From positions 186,001 to 250,000 of the forward strand of contig NZ_FWYD01000003.1 of the NCBI RefSeq assembly GCF_900176485.1: a stretch of DNA of 64,000 nt. The letters run 5' to 3'. Position numbers and translations under genes: made by a program. The notes below the pieces were generated by a model. That model was not told the DNA's origin. It made no database searches and saw nothing but the letters and a program-made list of their open reading frames with translations. Numbering within the stretch: position 1 is the stretch's first letter; the number at the start of each line of letters is the position of its first letter. Shown here piece after piece: positions 47,353 to 56,349 of this stretch. The DNA comes from Primorskyibacter flagellatus (GTDB lineage Bacteria > Pseudomonadota > Alphaproteobacteria > Rhodobacterales > Rhodobacteraceae).

Positions 47353-47742
47353 ATGGCCGAGTTTAAACAGGGTGATCGCCCACTTTCGCCATTTATGTTC
47401 GGGGCGTATTATCGCCCGCAAATGACATCGATGTCCTCGATCATGGTCCGTATCACAGGGATCGCGTCGCTGGGCACCGCGTTTCTGCTGGTACTTTGGC
47501 TGCTGACAGCGGCCACATCCGAAACAGCCTTTGCCAAAGTGGACTGGTTTTTGACCAGCTTCATCGGCGATGTGATCCTGCTGCTGGCAACATGGGCCAT
47601 CTGGTATCATGTGCTGGGCCGCCTGCGTCATGTGATCTGGGATCTGGGCTACGGCCTTGAGATCGGCATCGCCGAGAAAATGGGCATGGCCATGTTCATC
47701 GGTGCCACTTTCCTTACGCTTCTGACCGCCATCATCGTCTAA
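47353..47742 (+). CDS. sdhC: Succinate dehydrogenase cytochrome b556 subunit
   Basis: A 129-residue membrane anchor with three helices. The opening RPLSPFMFGAYYRPQMTSMSS corresponds to the usual SPHLQVYRPQ segment. SIMVRITGIA is the quinone-site Ser/Arg region, and WYHVLGRLRHVIWDLG carries the heme ligand His86. AAGGA lies nine bases upstream. First gene of the sdh operon. Confidence 0.93.
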   Translation: MAEFKQGDRPLSPFMFGAYYRPQMTSMSSIMVRITGIASLGTAFLLVLWLLTAATSETAFAKVDWFLTSFIGDVILLLATWAIWYHVLGRLRHVIWDLGYGLEIGIAEKMGMAMFIGATFLTLLTAIIV

Positions 47743-47753
47743 GGAGACATCGC

Positions 47754-48125
47754 ATGCGTTATATCACCGATCGCAAACGCGCGCAGGGCCTTGGCTCCGG
47801 ACGCAGCGGCACGCATCATCACTGGCACATGCTGGTCAGCTCCATTTGTCTGGTCATCCTCGTGCCGCTTTTCGTGTTCACTTTCGGATCGGGTCTGGGC
47901 CGTGACTACGCAGATGTGCTGGCATTCTTCTCGCGCCCCTTTCCTGCAATCGTCACCGGGTTGATGCTGATCGTCGGCATCAACCACTTCATGAACGAGA
48001 CCCGCGAAGCGATCGAGGATTACATGCACGGCGTCGCAGAGCGGCTGGCAACGGTTGCCGTCTCCGCCTTCGGCTACACATTGATTGCGGCAGGGCTGTT
48101 CGCCCTCGTGAAACTCGCCCTGTAA
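47754..48125 (+). CDS. sdhD: Succinate dehydrogenase hydrophobic anchor subunit
   Basis: A 123-residue three-helix protein with SGTHHHWHMLVSS at the N-terminus and VGINHFMNETREAIEDYMHG, which fits SdhD of alphaproteobacteria. It starts 11 bases after sdhC, with AAGGAG overlapping the sdhC stop. Confidence 0.92.
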   Translation: MRYITDRKRAQGLGSGRSGTHHHWHMLVSSICLVILVPLFVFTFGSGLGRDYADVLAFFSRPFPAIVTGLMLIVGINHFMNETREAIEDYMHGVAERLATVAVSAFGYTLIAAGLFALVKLAL

Positions 48126-48149
48126 CCGCGCCCCCAAGGACAAGAAAAA

Positions 48150-49958
48150 ATGACAGCAGCATACGAATACGAGACGCATGAATATGACGTCGTGGTCGTG
48201 GGGGCGGGCGGTGCTGGCCTTCGCGCGACGCTTGGCATGGCCGAACAGGGGTTGCGCACCGCCTGTGTGACCAAGGTTTTCCCGACCCGCTCGCACACCG
48301 TTGCGGCACAGGGCGGCATCGCCGCCTCGCTGTCCAACATGGGGCCGGATCACTGGCAGTGGCACATGTATGACACCGTTAAGGGGTCGGACTGGCTGGG
48401 CGATACGGATGCGATGGAATACCTCGCCCGTGAAGCGCCCAAGGCCGTGTACGAGCTTGAACATTACGGCGTGCCCTTCAGCCGCACCGAAGAGGGCAAG
48501 ATCTACCAGCGCCCTTTTGGCGGCCACACCACCGAATTTGGCGAAGGCCCCGCCGTTCAGCGCACCTGCGCCGCCGCCGACCGCACCGGCCACGCCATCC
48601 TGCACACGCTCTATGGTCAGTCGCTGAAAAACAACGCTGAATTCTACATCGAGTATTTCGCGATCGACCTGATCATGTCCGAGGACGGGCAGTGCCAGGG
48701 CGTCGTCTGCTGGAAGCTTGATGACGGCACGATGCATGTTTTCAACGCCAAGATGGTTGTGCTGGCCACCGGCGGTTATGGCCGCGCCTATTTCTCTGCA
48801 ACCTCTGCGCATACCTGCACCGGCGACGGCGGCGGCATGGTGGCGCGGGCGGGCCTGCCGCTTCAGGACATGGAGTTTGTGCAGTTCCACCCCACCGGCA
48901 TCTACGGATCGGGCTGCCTGATCACCGAAGGCGCGCGCGGCGAGGGCGGCTACCTCACCAACTCCGAAGGCGAACGGTTCATGGAGCGTTACGCGCCCCA
49001 GTACAAGGACCTCGCGCCCCGCGATTATGTCAGCCGCTCGATGACCATGGAAATTCGCGAAGGGCGCGGCGTCGGCAAGGACAGCGATCACATCCACCTC
49101 AACCTGTCGCACCTTCCCAAGGAAGCGCTGGCCGAGCGCCTGCCGGGGATTTCGGAAAGCGCGCGTATTTTTGCGGGCGTCGATGTCACCAAGGAACCGA
49201 TCCCGGTCATTCCGACCGTGCATTACAACATGGGCGGCATTCCCACGAACTACTGGGGCGAGGTGCTGAACCCCACCGCCGAGGACGCGAACGCCGTCGT
49301 GCCGGGCCTGATGGCCGTGGGCGAGGCGGGCTGCGCCTCTGTGCATGGTGCCAACCGTCTGGGCTCGAACTCGCTGATCGACCTCGTGGTCTTTGGCCGC
49401 GCCGCCGCGATCCGCGCGGGCAAGGTGGTGGACCACGAGTCCGCCAATCCGGTCCTGAACAAAGCCAATATCGACAAGGCGTTTGACCGCTTTGACGGGC
49501 TGCGCAACGCGGATGGCGGCACACCCACGGCAGAGCTGCGGCTGGAGATGCAGAAGACGATGCAGGCCGATGCCGCCGTCTTCCGCACCGCCAAGACCAT
49601 GGCCGAGGGCGTCGAGAAGATGACCGCCATCGCCGCAAAGCTGGACGATCTGAAAGTCACCGACCGCAGCCTTGTGTGGAACTCCGACCTGATGGAGACG
49701 CTGGAACTGACCAACCTGATGCCCAACGCGCTGGCCACCATCGTCGGCGCCGAGGCGCGCAAGGAATCCCGCGGTGCCCATGCGCATGAAGATTTCAGCA
49801 AGCGTGATGACGAAAACTGGCGCGTGCACACGATCAGCCGGGTGGATGGCAACAAGGTCGACCTCAGCCACCGCCCTGTTGTGACCGACCCGCTGACCAC
49901 CGAGGACGAAGGGGGCATCGCACTTAAGCGGATCGCGCCCAAGGCCCGGACGTTCTGA
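48150..49958 (+). CDS. sdhA: Succinate dehydrogenase flavoprotein subunit
   Basis: The 602-residue catalytic subunit. It has the FAD loop [32 protein letters not shown] with the covalent FAD His, [21 protein letters not shown], and the active-site Arg/His segments ([42 protein letters not shown]). It oxidises succinate to fumarate. It shares one base with the next gene (TGATG). Confidence 0.98.
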   Translation: MTAAYEYETHEYDVVVVGAGGAGLRATLGMAEQGLRTACVTKVFPTRSHTVAAQGGIAASLSNMGPDHWQWHMYDTVKGSDWLGDTDAMEYLAREAPKAVYELEHYGVPFSRTEEGKIYQRPFGGHTTEFGEGPAVQRTCAAADRTGHAILHTLYGQSLKNNAEFYIEYFAIDLIMSEDGQCQGVVCWKLDDGTMHVFNAKMVVLATGGYGRAYFSATSAHTCTGDGGGMVARAGLPLQDMEFVQFHPTGIYGSGCLITEGARGEGGYLTNSEGERFMERYAPQYKDLAPRDYVSRSMTMEIREGRGVGKDSDHIHLNLSHLPKEALAERLPGISESARIFAGVDVTKEPIPVIPTVHYNMGGIPTNYWGEVLNPTAEDANAVVPGLMAVGEAGCASVHGANRLGSNSLIDLVVFGRAAAIRAGKVVDHESANPVLNKANIDKAFDRFDGLRNADGGTPTAELRLEMQKTMQADAAVFRTAKTMAEGVEKMTAIAAKLDDLKVTDRSLVWNSDLMETLELTNLMPNALATIVGAEARKESRGAHAHEDFSKRDDENWRVHTISRVDGNKVDLSHRPVVTDPLTTEDEGGIALKRIAPKARTF

Positions 49959-50278
49959 TGCGCCTGGCCGGTCTCCTTGGCATGGCCGTTGCGCTTTCCG
50001 GCTGCGCCGTTGCGAATGACGTGGCGGATCAACTCGCTCGGGACCGGGCTAAATCGGTCGTCAACTCTGTCGTCGCGCGCAACCTTCCGGGCGTCGATGC
50101 CGCGCCGGTGACGGACTGTGTCATTGATGCGGCCTCGGCGTCTGAAATCATCTCCATCGCGGGCGATTCCGTCACCGGTGTCACCGAAACCACCGCCTCC
50201 AAGGTGCTGGACATCGCGCAACGCCCGCAAGCGGTCGAATGCATCGCCTCGGTCGCCATAAGCGGCCTGCTGCGATGA
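49958..50278 (+). CDS. Small lipoprotein encoded between sdhA and sdhB
   Basis: A 106-residue predicted lipoprotein, [20 protein letters not shown], with lipobox LSGC (Cys16). The mature part is Ala/Val-rich with two more Cys (TDC, VEC). No known family. The start overlaps the sdhA stop, so it must be translated with the complex. A link to complex II in the envelope is possible but unproven. Confidence 0.75.
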   Translation: MRLAGLLGMAVALSGCAVANDVADQLARDRAKSVVNSVVARNLPGVDAAPVTDCVIDAASASEIISIAGDSVTGVTETTASKVLDIAQRPQAVECIASVAISGLLR

Positions 50279-50386
50279 GTTGCGGGTTGACCGGGGCACA
50301 GACACATTCCGCGCGGGCGCTGACCGCCCGCCGCTTCATCCACGAACGGCCCACCGGGGCCCTTGTTCATTGCACGGGGTAGAGAC

Positions 50387-51166
50387 ATGGTACAACTGAC
50401 ACTTCCCAAGAACAGCCGCATCAAGACGGGCAAGACATGGCCCAAACCTTCCGGTGCCGCCAATGCCCGCAAGGTGCAGATCTACCGCTGGAGCCCGGAA
50501 GACGGCGACAATCCCCGGCTGGACACCTATTTCGTCGATCTCGACGATTGCGGGCCAATGGTTCTGGACGTTTTGATCAAGATCAAGAACGAGATCGACC
50601 CCACGCTGACCTTCCGCCGGTCCTGCCGCGAAGGCATCTGTGGCTCCTGCGCGATGAATATCGACGGGATCAACACCTTGGCCTGCATCTACGGGCTGGA
50701 CGAGATCAAGGGCGACATCAAGATCTACCCGCTGCCGCATATGGAAGTGGTCAAGGATCTGATCCCCGACCTCACGCATTTCTATGCCCAGCATGCCAGC
50801 ATCATGCCGTGGCTGGAGACCAAGACAAACCGGCCCCAGAAAGAATGGCGCCAGTCGATCGACGACCGCAAGAAGCTGGATGGCCTGTATGAATGCGTGA
50901 TGTGCGCGTCCTGCTCGACGGCCTGCCCGTCCTACTGGTGGAATTCTGATCGTTACCTCGGCCCGGCGGCACTTTTGCACGCCTACCGCTGGATCATCGA
51001 CAGCCGCGACGAGGCCACGGGAGAGCGTCTGGACGAGTTGGAAGACCCGTTCAAGCTGTATCGCTGCCACACCATCATGAATTGCACCAAGACCTGCCCC
51101 AAGGGCCTGAACCCCGCAAAGGCGATTGCCGAAATCAAGAAAATGATGGTCGAACGCGCCGTTTGA
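50387..51166 (+). CDS. sdhB: Succinate dehydrogenase iron-sulfur subunit
   Basis: The 259-residue electron-transfer subunit with the [2Fe-2S] motif [13 protein letters not shown] plus a later Cys. The [4Fe-4S] and [3Fe-4S] clusters are bound by [16 protein letters not shown] and [17 protein letters not shown]. The start is the ATG at 50387, giving [13 protein letters not shown]. It lies 108 bp after the lipoprotein gene. Confidence 0.97.
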   Translation: MVQLTLPKNSRIKTGKTWPKPSGAANARKVQIYRWSPEDGDNPRLDTYFVDLDDCGPMVLDVLIKIKNEIDPTLTFRRSCREGICGSCAMNIDGINTLACIYGLDEIKGDIKIYPLPHMEVVKDLIPDLTHFYAQHASIMPWLETKTNRPQKEWRQSIDDRKKLDGLYECVMCASCSTACPSYWWNSDRYLGPAALLHAYRWIIDSRDEATGERLDELEDPFKLYRCHTIMNCTKTCPKGLNPAKAIAEIKKMMVERAV

Positions 51167-51172
51167 CCCGAA

Positions 51173-51206
51173 AGCGACAGCCCGCCGCAACGCGGGCTGT
51201 GGCGCT
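51173..51206 (+). terminator. Stem-loop after sdhB
   Basis: A 9-bp perfect stem (51177-51185 with 51192-51200), extendable outward, lies directly after the sdhB stop. No T tract follows, so it may stabilise the 3' end or act with Rho. Confidence 0.5.
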
Positions 51207-51427
51207 GACGGATTGAGGCAGCCTGCCTTGCGTGGGGCACGCGGTTTCCCTTGTGCCTGGGCGCCGCAAAGACGCGCTATGCGCTTAAAGTCCGAAATTT
51301 TATCAAAAAACGGGGGCCGCCTTGCAGCCAAGGCATGGCGGGGCTGTCTTTTTGGCCGATGCGCTTCGATAGCCGAATGCGCATATACCATGGCATGGGA
51401 GAGAATGAGTAAGGCATAGAGGCACAC

Positions 51428-51619
51428 ATGTCACAAACAGCAAACACCCCGACACGCAGCGCACAAGACGCGCTAAAGCATCTTGAGCAATCGCTGGCCT
51501 ATTATTCCCCTGAACCGCAGACCGAGACCCAGCCTGCGGCACGGGCCCAACCAAAGCCTGCCCATGACGCTTTCGCGGCGCGGCTGGCGTCATGGTTTTC
51601 GGACTACAAGGCTGCCTGA
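51428..51619 (+). CDS. Small hypothetical protein
   Basis: A 63-residue protein: a helix with DALKHLEQSLAYYSPEP, a Gln/Pro/Ala linker, and a final helix (FAARLASWFSDYKAA). No family recognised. GAGG lies upstream of the ATG. The amphipathic ends look like a real small protein, but this is moderate evidence only. Confidence 0.5.
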   Translation: MSQTANTPTRSAQDALKHLEQSLAYYSPEPQTETQPAARAQPKPAHDAFAARLASWFSDYKAA

Positions 51620-51713
51620 CCCGTTGCCTTGATCCGGCGCGCCGCCTAAGTCCTGTACCAGGAGGTCAGGTTGTGGCGGGCGCATACAAAACACACGGAA
51701 GGCGACGACAGGC

Positions 51714-51905
51714 ATGGTGATCGTACTCGGCCTGATCGTCGCATTCATCCTCGTGGCGCTGTTTTCCAATCGCGCGACACGGGGCTGCCGGTGGCGGGAA
51801 TATCCCGGAGAGGACCACAGCGTCTGGCGCTGCGCATTCTGCGGAGAGCAGACCACCGGCGCGCGTGGCAAACCGCCGAAAATCTGTTTGCGCCCGCGTG
51901 GCTGA
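51714..51905 (+). CDS. Small membrane protein with Cys-rich tail
   Basis: A 63-residue protein with one hydrophobic helix (residues 2-18) and a cytoplasmic tail TRGCRWREYPGEDHSVWRCAFCGEQT. The tail's Cys and CxxC plus a later Cys may bind zinc. Similar short proteins with a CRWRE segment occur in relatives; function is unknown. Confidence 0.6.
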   Translation: MVIVLGLIVAFILVALFSNRATRGCRWREYPGEDHSVWRCAFCGEQTTGARGKPPKICLRPRG

Positions 51906-51934
51906 GCAGCGCTTGCCGGATGTGGCCGATGTCG

Positions 51935-51979
51935 GAGCGAGGGGCCAGCCCCTCGCGCTCCCCGGAGTATTTTTGCCAA
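51935..51979 (+). repeat. Dispersed palindromic repeat, copy C
   Basis: Identical at all 45 bases to copy A (24681-24725), and then continues GAAGAAG like copy B. It follows the small membrane protein gene and may terminate its transcript. Confidence 0.8.
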
Positions 51980-52072
51980 GAAGAAGTTGGAACGGGACGG
52001 CGCGATAGTGTGCGGGGTCTGTCTGTTATAGATTGCCTGGCAAGGATGGTGAGTCTTGTTCCGGAGGCCGAA

Positions 52073-52918
52073 ATGTCGAAAATACCTGAAGATGCCGCAG
52101 AGCGCCGCGCCATTGCGCCGGTCATCTGCTATCCGGTCGAGACGCTGCCTGCGCCCGATCTGGGACTGTACCGCGCGGCGCGGGCCGGGGCACGCAAAGT
52201 GGCCGAGTGGCGCGTGCCGCCAAGAGAGGCATCGGATTTCAGCGTTCCCGCCGGGCAGTTCTTTCGGATCAGCAGTATCGAGGGGCCGCAGGTTGGTGAT
52301 CTGAACCTGTGGAACGCGGATGATATGACCGAGCGGTTTTATTCTGGCAAGACTCGGGCGCTGCATGGGACCCATCTGACCGAAGGCCATCGGCTGTGGT
52401 CGTCTTTTCCGGCACTGCGCCCGATGGCGACCGTGGTGACGGACAGTCTGGCCTGGTACGGTGTGGATGCGTTTGGGGGCCGGGTGCATGATGTGATTGG
52501 CACGCGCTGCGATCCTTATACCGGCAATCTTTTATCGGGGACGCAGTATCATCACTGCTGCCATTCCAATCTGACGCGCGCCGTGGCGGATGCGCGTGGT
52601 ATGACATTGGAGGATGCCGAGCCCCACGTTCACGATGTGCTCAACGTGTTCATGTGCACCGGCTTCACGCGCGACACCGGACAGTATTTCATGAAGGCAA
52701 GCCCGGTGCGGCCTGGCGATCATCTGGAATTCTTCGCCGAGATCGATCTTCTGGGCGCGCTCAGCGCCTGTCCCGGCGGTGATTGCGGCGACAGGCATTC
52801 CAGCGACGCTGCCGCCTGCCACGCGCTTCTGGTCGAGGTCTTTGCGCCGGAAGACGGGGCATTGCAGGGCTGGGTGCCGCCCGCGCGCAACGGATATGAT
52901 CGCAGTCACGGGCGGTAG
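52073..52918 (+). CDS. DUF1989/urea carboxylase-associated family protein
   Basis: A 281-residue protein with VPAGQFFRISSIEGPQVGDLNLWNADD, TQYHHCCHSNLTRA, DVLNVFMCTGF and a C-terminal AACHALLVEVF, the DUF1989 pattern with conserved Cys and His likely to bind metal. Relatives lie next to urea carboxylase or in amine and purine breakdown loci; here the neighbour is deoD (convergent). GGAGG lies five bases before the ATG. Confidence 0.82.
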   Translation: MSKIPEDAAERRAIAPVICYPVETLPAPDLGLYRAARAGARKVAEWRVPPREASDFSVPAGQFFRISSIEGPQVGDLNLWNADDMTERFYSGKTRALHGTHLTEGHRLWSSFPALRPMATVVTDSLAWYGVDAFGGRVHDVIGTRCDPYTGNLLSGTQYHHCCHSNLTRAVADARGMTLEDAEPHVHDVLNVFMCTGFTRDTGQYFMKASPVRPGDHLEFFAEIDLLGALSACPGGDCGDRHSSDAAACHALLVEVFAPEDGALQGWVPPARNGYDRSHGR

Positions 52919-52930
52919 ATTGAGGAGCCG

Positions 52931-53635
52931 TCAGGCGAAGGCGGATTCCAGCGCGATTTCGACCATATCGCCAAAGGACTTCTCGCGATCCTCCGAAGGC
53001 AGCGCCTCGCCGGTCAGAAGGTGATCGCTGACCGTCAGCACCGCCAATGCGCGCGCGCCGTGCCGGGCGGCAACATTGTAAAGTTCCGCCGCTTCCATTT
53101 CGACACCCAGAATACCGTGGCGGGTCATCTGTTCATTCAGATCGGGGCGTTCGTCATAGAAGATATCGGCCGAATATATCCCGCCGACATGGGTCGTGAC
53201 GCCCCTCGCTTCGGCCGCCGCAACAGCCGCGCGTAGCAATGACCAATCCGCACAGGGCGCGAAATTCAATTCGCGAAAGATCCCGCGCGACGGTGTTGAT
53301 ACGGAGCTTGCAGTCATGGCCACGATAACATCGCGGATGCCGACGCTATCCTGCATTCCCCCGCAGGAACCGATACGGATCAGCGTTTTTGCATTGTAAT
53401 CGCGGATCAGCTCATTGGCATAGATCGACAGCGAGGGCATTCCCATACCGGAGCCGTGAATCGTCACGTCATTGCCGCGCCATGTGCCGGTAAAGCCCAG
53501 CATCCCGCGAACTTCATTGACCAGTCGCGGAGAGTCCAGAAATGTCTCGGCTGCCCATTTTGCCCGGTATGGATCGCCCGGCATAAGCACTGTTTCCGCT
53601 ATGTCACCGGGTTTGGCACCGATATGGATTGTCAT
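52931..53635 (-). CDS. deoD: Purine-nucleoside phosphorylase, DeoD type
   Basis: A 234-residue phosphorylase that splits purine nucleosides to base and ribose-1-phosphate. Motifs: [58 protein letters not shown], and [10 protein letters not shown] with the catalytic Asp. Length is normal. It is convergent with the DUF1989 gene, 12 bases apart. Confidence 0.95.
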   Translation of the reverse strand: MTIHIGAKPGDIAETVLMPGDPYRAKWAAETFLDSPRLVNEVRGMLGFTGTWRGNDVTIHGSGMGMPSLSIYANELIRDYNAKTLIRIGSCGGMQDSVGIRDVIVAMTASSVSTPSRGIFRELNFAPCADWSLLRAAVAAAEARGVTTHVGGIYSADIFYDERPDLNEQMTRHGILGVEMEAAELYNVAARHGARALAVLTVSDHLLTGEALPSEDREKSFGDMVEIALESAFA

Positions 53636-53656
53636 CTGTCTTGCGTCCTTGCCGGG

Positions 53657-53971
53657 TCAGAGTGCGAGGTCTTCCAGAGGCTTGCCCGCATCCAGATGAA
53701 CGACAACCCAATTCGGCTTGCGCCCGCGTCCGGTCCATGTCTGGCTTGGATCTTCGGGGTTCACGAATTTCGGGGCACCTTTTGTTTTCTTGCTGCTTGC
53801 AGTGGAGGAATTCAGTTCGCTCAGTGAAAACCCGAATTCCTTGGCCGCGTCTTCAGCCGCTTTCAGCGCTTCGGCTCTGCGGCGGGTTTCCAGCGTATCG
53901 AGGGCTTTATCGACATTCTTTCTCAAGGCTGTCAGTTCTTGGCGGGACAGTGCAGACAAATCAATAGACAT
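53657..53971 (-). CDS. H-NS family nucleoid-associated protein (HvrA/Spb-like)
   Basis: A 104-residue protein with an N-terminal coiled-coil oligomerisation part (LSRQELTALRKNVDKALDTLETRRRAEALKAAE) and the C-terminal DNA-binding motif WTGRGRKPNWV. Members bind AT-rich DNA. HvrA of R. capsulatus tunes photosynthesis and nitrogen genes. The ATG at 53971 has GGAGAG upstream. The gene lies just upstream of deoD on the same strand (21 bp). Confidence 0.9.
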   Translation of the reverse strand: MSIDLSALSRQELTALRKNVDKALDTLETRRRAEALKAAEDAAKEFGFSLSELNSSTASSKKTKGAPKFVNPEDPSQTWTGRGRKPNWVVVHLDAGKPLEDLAL

Positions 53972-54072
53972 TCTTCTCTCCGTCTTTTTTGTGGTGAATA
54001 AAAAGATTGATTTAGCAGAACACAAGAGCACATTTTGTGTCACCTCCCATCTACAACTATGAGTCTAGCCCG

Positions 54073-54112
54073 AAAAAAAATGGCCGACACATCCAAAAGG
54101 AGATGTCGGCCA
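54073..54112 (-). terminator. Intrinsic terminator of ecm
   Basis: The hairpin TGGCCGACA...TGTCGGCCA (54081-54112) is followed on the minus strand by eight T residues (54080-54073), 38 bases past the ecm stop. Confidence 0.85.
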
Positions 54113-54150
54113 AAGAAATCACAATTATAGGCTGAGTTTCGCCGGTACGC

Positions 54151-56127
54151 CTATTCGGCGGCAACAGCTTCAGGATCTACCAAGGTCACGATATCCTGCA
54201 TGATCGTATTCAATTCGAAATCTTTTGGCGTATAGACACGGGTCACGCCCATTTCCAAAAGACGGCGTGCATCATCGCTGGGAATGATGCCGCCGACAAT
54301 AACCGGAATATGGCCAAGGCCTGCGTCGCGCATGCGCGCGATCAGATCCTCGACCAGCGGGATATGGCTGCCCGACAGGATAGACAGGCCCACGACATGC
54401 GCGCCGTCCTGTGCCGCCTCGACAATCTGTTCGGGCGTCAGGCGGATGCCCTCATAGTCGATCTCCATGCCGCAATCGCGCGCCCGGAAGGCGATCTGTT
54501 CGGCACCGTTGGAATGCCCGTCCAGTCCCGGCTTGCCGACGAGAAAACGCAGCCGCTTGCCCAGCCGGTCGCTTACCGCATCCACGGCGGCGCGCAACTC
54601 GTCCAGCCCTTCGATGCGGTTGCTGACCGACCGCGACACGCCGGTTGGTCCGCGATATTCGCCATGCACGGCGCGCATCTGTTGCGCCCATTCGCCGGTG
54701 GTGACGCCTGCCTTGGCGGCCGCAATCGACGGTTCCATGATGTTGCGGCCCTCGCGCGCGGCGCTGCGCAGGTCGGCCAGCGCCTTTTCCACCGCTCCGG
54801 CATCCCGTTCGGCACGCCATTCGGTCAGCCGGTCAATCTGTTCCTGCTCCACCGCCGGATCGACAACCATGATGCCGCCGTCCTCGTCCATCAGCGGGCT
54901 GGGCTCGGTTTGTGTCCAGCGGTTCACACCCACAACGACGGTTTCATTCCGTTCGATCCGGTTCACACGTTCGGCGTTCGACTCAACCAGCCGCGATTTC
55001 ATATAGTCGATGGCCCCGATCGCGCCGCCCATACTGTCGATATTGGCCAGCTCTGCCCGCGCGCCCTCTTTCAGTGCCTCGACTTTGCGTTCAACTGCCG
55101 GGTTGCCCTCGAACAGATCGTCATATTCCAGAAGGTCGGTTTCATAGGCCATGATCTGCTGCATCCGCATCGACCACTGCTGATCCCAGGGGCGGGGCAG
55201 GCCAAGCGCCTCGTTCCAGGCGGGCAATTGCACCGCACGGGCGCGCGCGTCTTTGGACAGGGTGACGGCCAGCATCTCGATCAGGATACGGTAGACGTTG
55301 TTTTCCGGCTGCTGCTCGGTCAGGCCAAGCGAGTTGACCTGAACGCCGTAGCGGAACCGGCGGAATTTCGGGTTCTCCACGCCATATCGCTCGCGCAGGA
55401 TCTCGTCCCACAGATCGACAAAGGCGCGCATCTTGCACATCTCGGTCACGAAGCGAATGCCGGCATTCACGAAAAACGAAATCCGCCCGCAAAGTGCCGG
55501 GAAATCCGCCGCCGGGACCCGTGTTTTCAACTCATCCAATACCGCAACGGCCGTGGCCAGGGCGAAAGACAATTCCTGTTCCGGCGTCGCACCCGCCTCT
55601 TGCAGGTGGTAGGAACACACGTTCATCGGGTTCCATTTCGGCACGTGCCGGTAGCAGTATTCCGCGACATCGCCGATCATCTTCAGCGAGGGTTTCGGCG
55701 GACATATATATGTGCCGCGTGACAGGTATTCCTTGATCAGATCGTTCTGCACGGTGCCTTGCAGCTTCGACACATCCGCGCCCTGCTGTTCGGCCACCGC
55801 GATATACAGCGCCAGCAGCCAGGGTGCCGTCGCGTTGATCGTCATCGAGGTGTTCATCTGGTCCAGCGGGATCTGGTCGAACAGCGCGGCCATATCGCCC
55901 AGATGACTGACCGGCACGCCAACCTTGCCAACCTCGCCGCGCGCCAGCACATGATCGCTGTCATAGCCTGTCTGCGTCGGCAGATCGAAGGCCACCGAAA
56001 GGCCGGTCTGTCCGCGTGACAGGTTCGCGCGATACAGCTCGTTCGACGCCTTGGCAGTGGAGTGGCCGGCATAGGTGCGGATCAGCCAGGGTTTGTCCTT
56101 CGGGCGATCGGTCGATGTGTCGGTCAT
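54151..56127 (-). CDS. ecm: Ethylmalonyl-CoA mutase (B12-dependent)
   Basis: A 658-residue single-chain mutase that turns ethylmalonyl-CoA into methylsuccinyl-CoA. It has the N-terminal CoA-binding barrel (PWLIRTYAGHSTAKASNELYR, GLSVAFDLPTQTGYDSDH, TINATAPWLLALYIAVAEQQG) and the C-terminal cobalamin domain with GKPGLDGHSNGAEQIA (the DxHxxG His) and GLSILSGSHIPL. The opening and its neighbour ccr separate it from methylmalonyl-CoA mutase. The ATG at 56127 has GAGGA upstream. Confidence 0.92.
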   Translation of the reverse strand: MTDTSTDRPKDKPWLIRTYAGHSTAKASNELYRANLSRGQTGLSVAFDLPTQTGYDSDHVLARGEVGKVGVPVSHLGDMAALFDQIPLDQMNTSMTINATAPWLLALYIAVAEQQGADVSKLQGTVQNDLIKEYLSRGTYICPPKPSLKMIGDVAEYCYRHVPKWNPMNVCSYHLQEAGATPEQELSFALATAVAVLDELKTRVPAADFPALCGRISFFVNAGIRFVTEMCKMRAFVDLWDEILRERYGVENPKFRRFRYGVQVNSLGLTEQQPENNVYRILIEMLAVTLSKDARARAVQLPAWNEALGLPRPWDQQWSMRMQQIMAYETDLLEYDDLFEGNPAVERKVEALKEGARAELANIDSMGGAIGAIDYMKSRLVESNAERVNRIERNETVVVGVNRWTQTEPSPLMDEDGGIMVVDPAVEQEQIDRLTEWRAERDAGAVEKALADLRSAAREGRNIMEPSIAAAKAGVTTGEWAQQMRAVHGEYRGPTGVSRSVSNRIEGLDELRAAVDAVSDRLGKRLRFLVGKPGLDGHSNGAEQIAFRARDCGMEIDYEGIRLTPEQIVEAAQDGAHVVGLSILSGSHIPLVEDLIARMRDAGLGHIPVIVGGIIPSDDARRLLEMGVTRVYTPKDFELNTIMQDIVTLVDPEAVAAE

Positions 56128-56153
56128 GGTCAGTCCTCGCGTTTCGGGCGTCG

Positions 56154-56189
56154 CACACTCTGCGCGTAACATTATTTCGTCAGAGTGTG
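56154..56189. promoter_or_regulatory. Inverted repeat in the ecm leader/promoter
   Basis: CACACTCTG (56154-56162) and CAGAGTGTG (56181-56189) are a perfect 9-base inverted repeat with an 18-base spacer, 27-62 bases upstream of the ecm ATG. Dyad symmetry of this size fits an operator; in RNA it would be a long-loop hairpin. Confidence 0.45.
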
Positions 56190-56249
56190 GATATGCGAAA
56201 CTTTATAGCAATGTCAATTCGCCGCGCCGCGGCATCAGCCAAATTATGG

Positions 56250-56279
56250 GCTTTTGTACATTTTACAGGTACAAAAAGC
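56250..56279. promoter_or_regulatory. Inverted repeat between ecm and the acyltransferase gene
   Basis: GCTTTTGTAC (56250-56259) and GTACAAAAAGC (56269-56279) pair with one unpaired base, around a nine-base centre. It sits midway between the divergent ecm and acyltransferase genes, well placed to control either. Confidence 0.45.
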
Positions 56280-56349
56280 ACAAATGGCCCCAAACGCAGG
56301 CGCAATCTACGGACTTGCCCAATGACGTCGGGGCTGCGATTTTGCCCGT

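Noticed and set aside
47739-49871. Long minus-strand open frame over sdhD and sdhA
   Set aside because: Antisense shadow crossing two clear genes.
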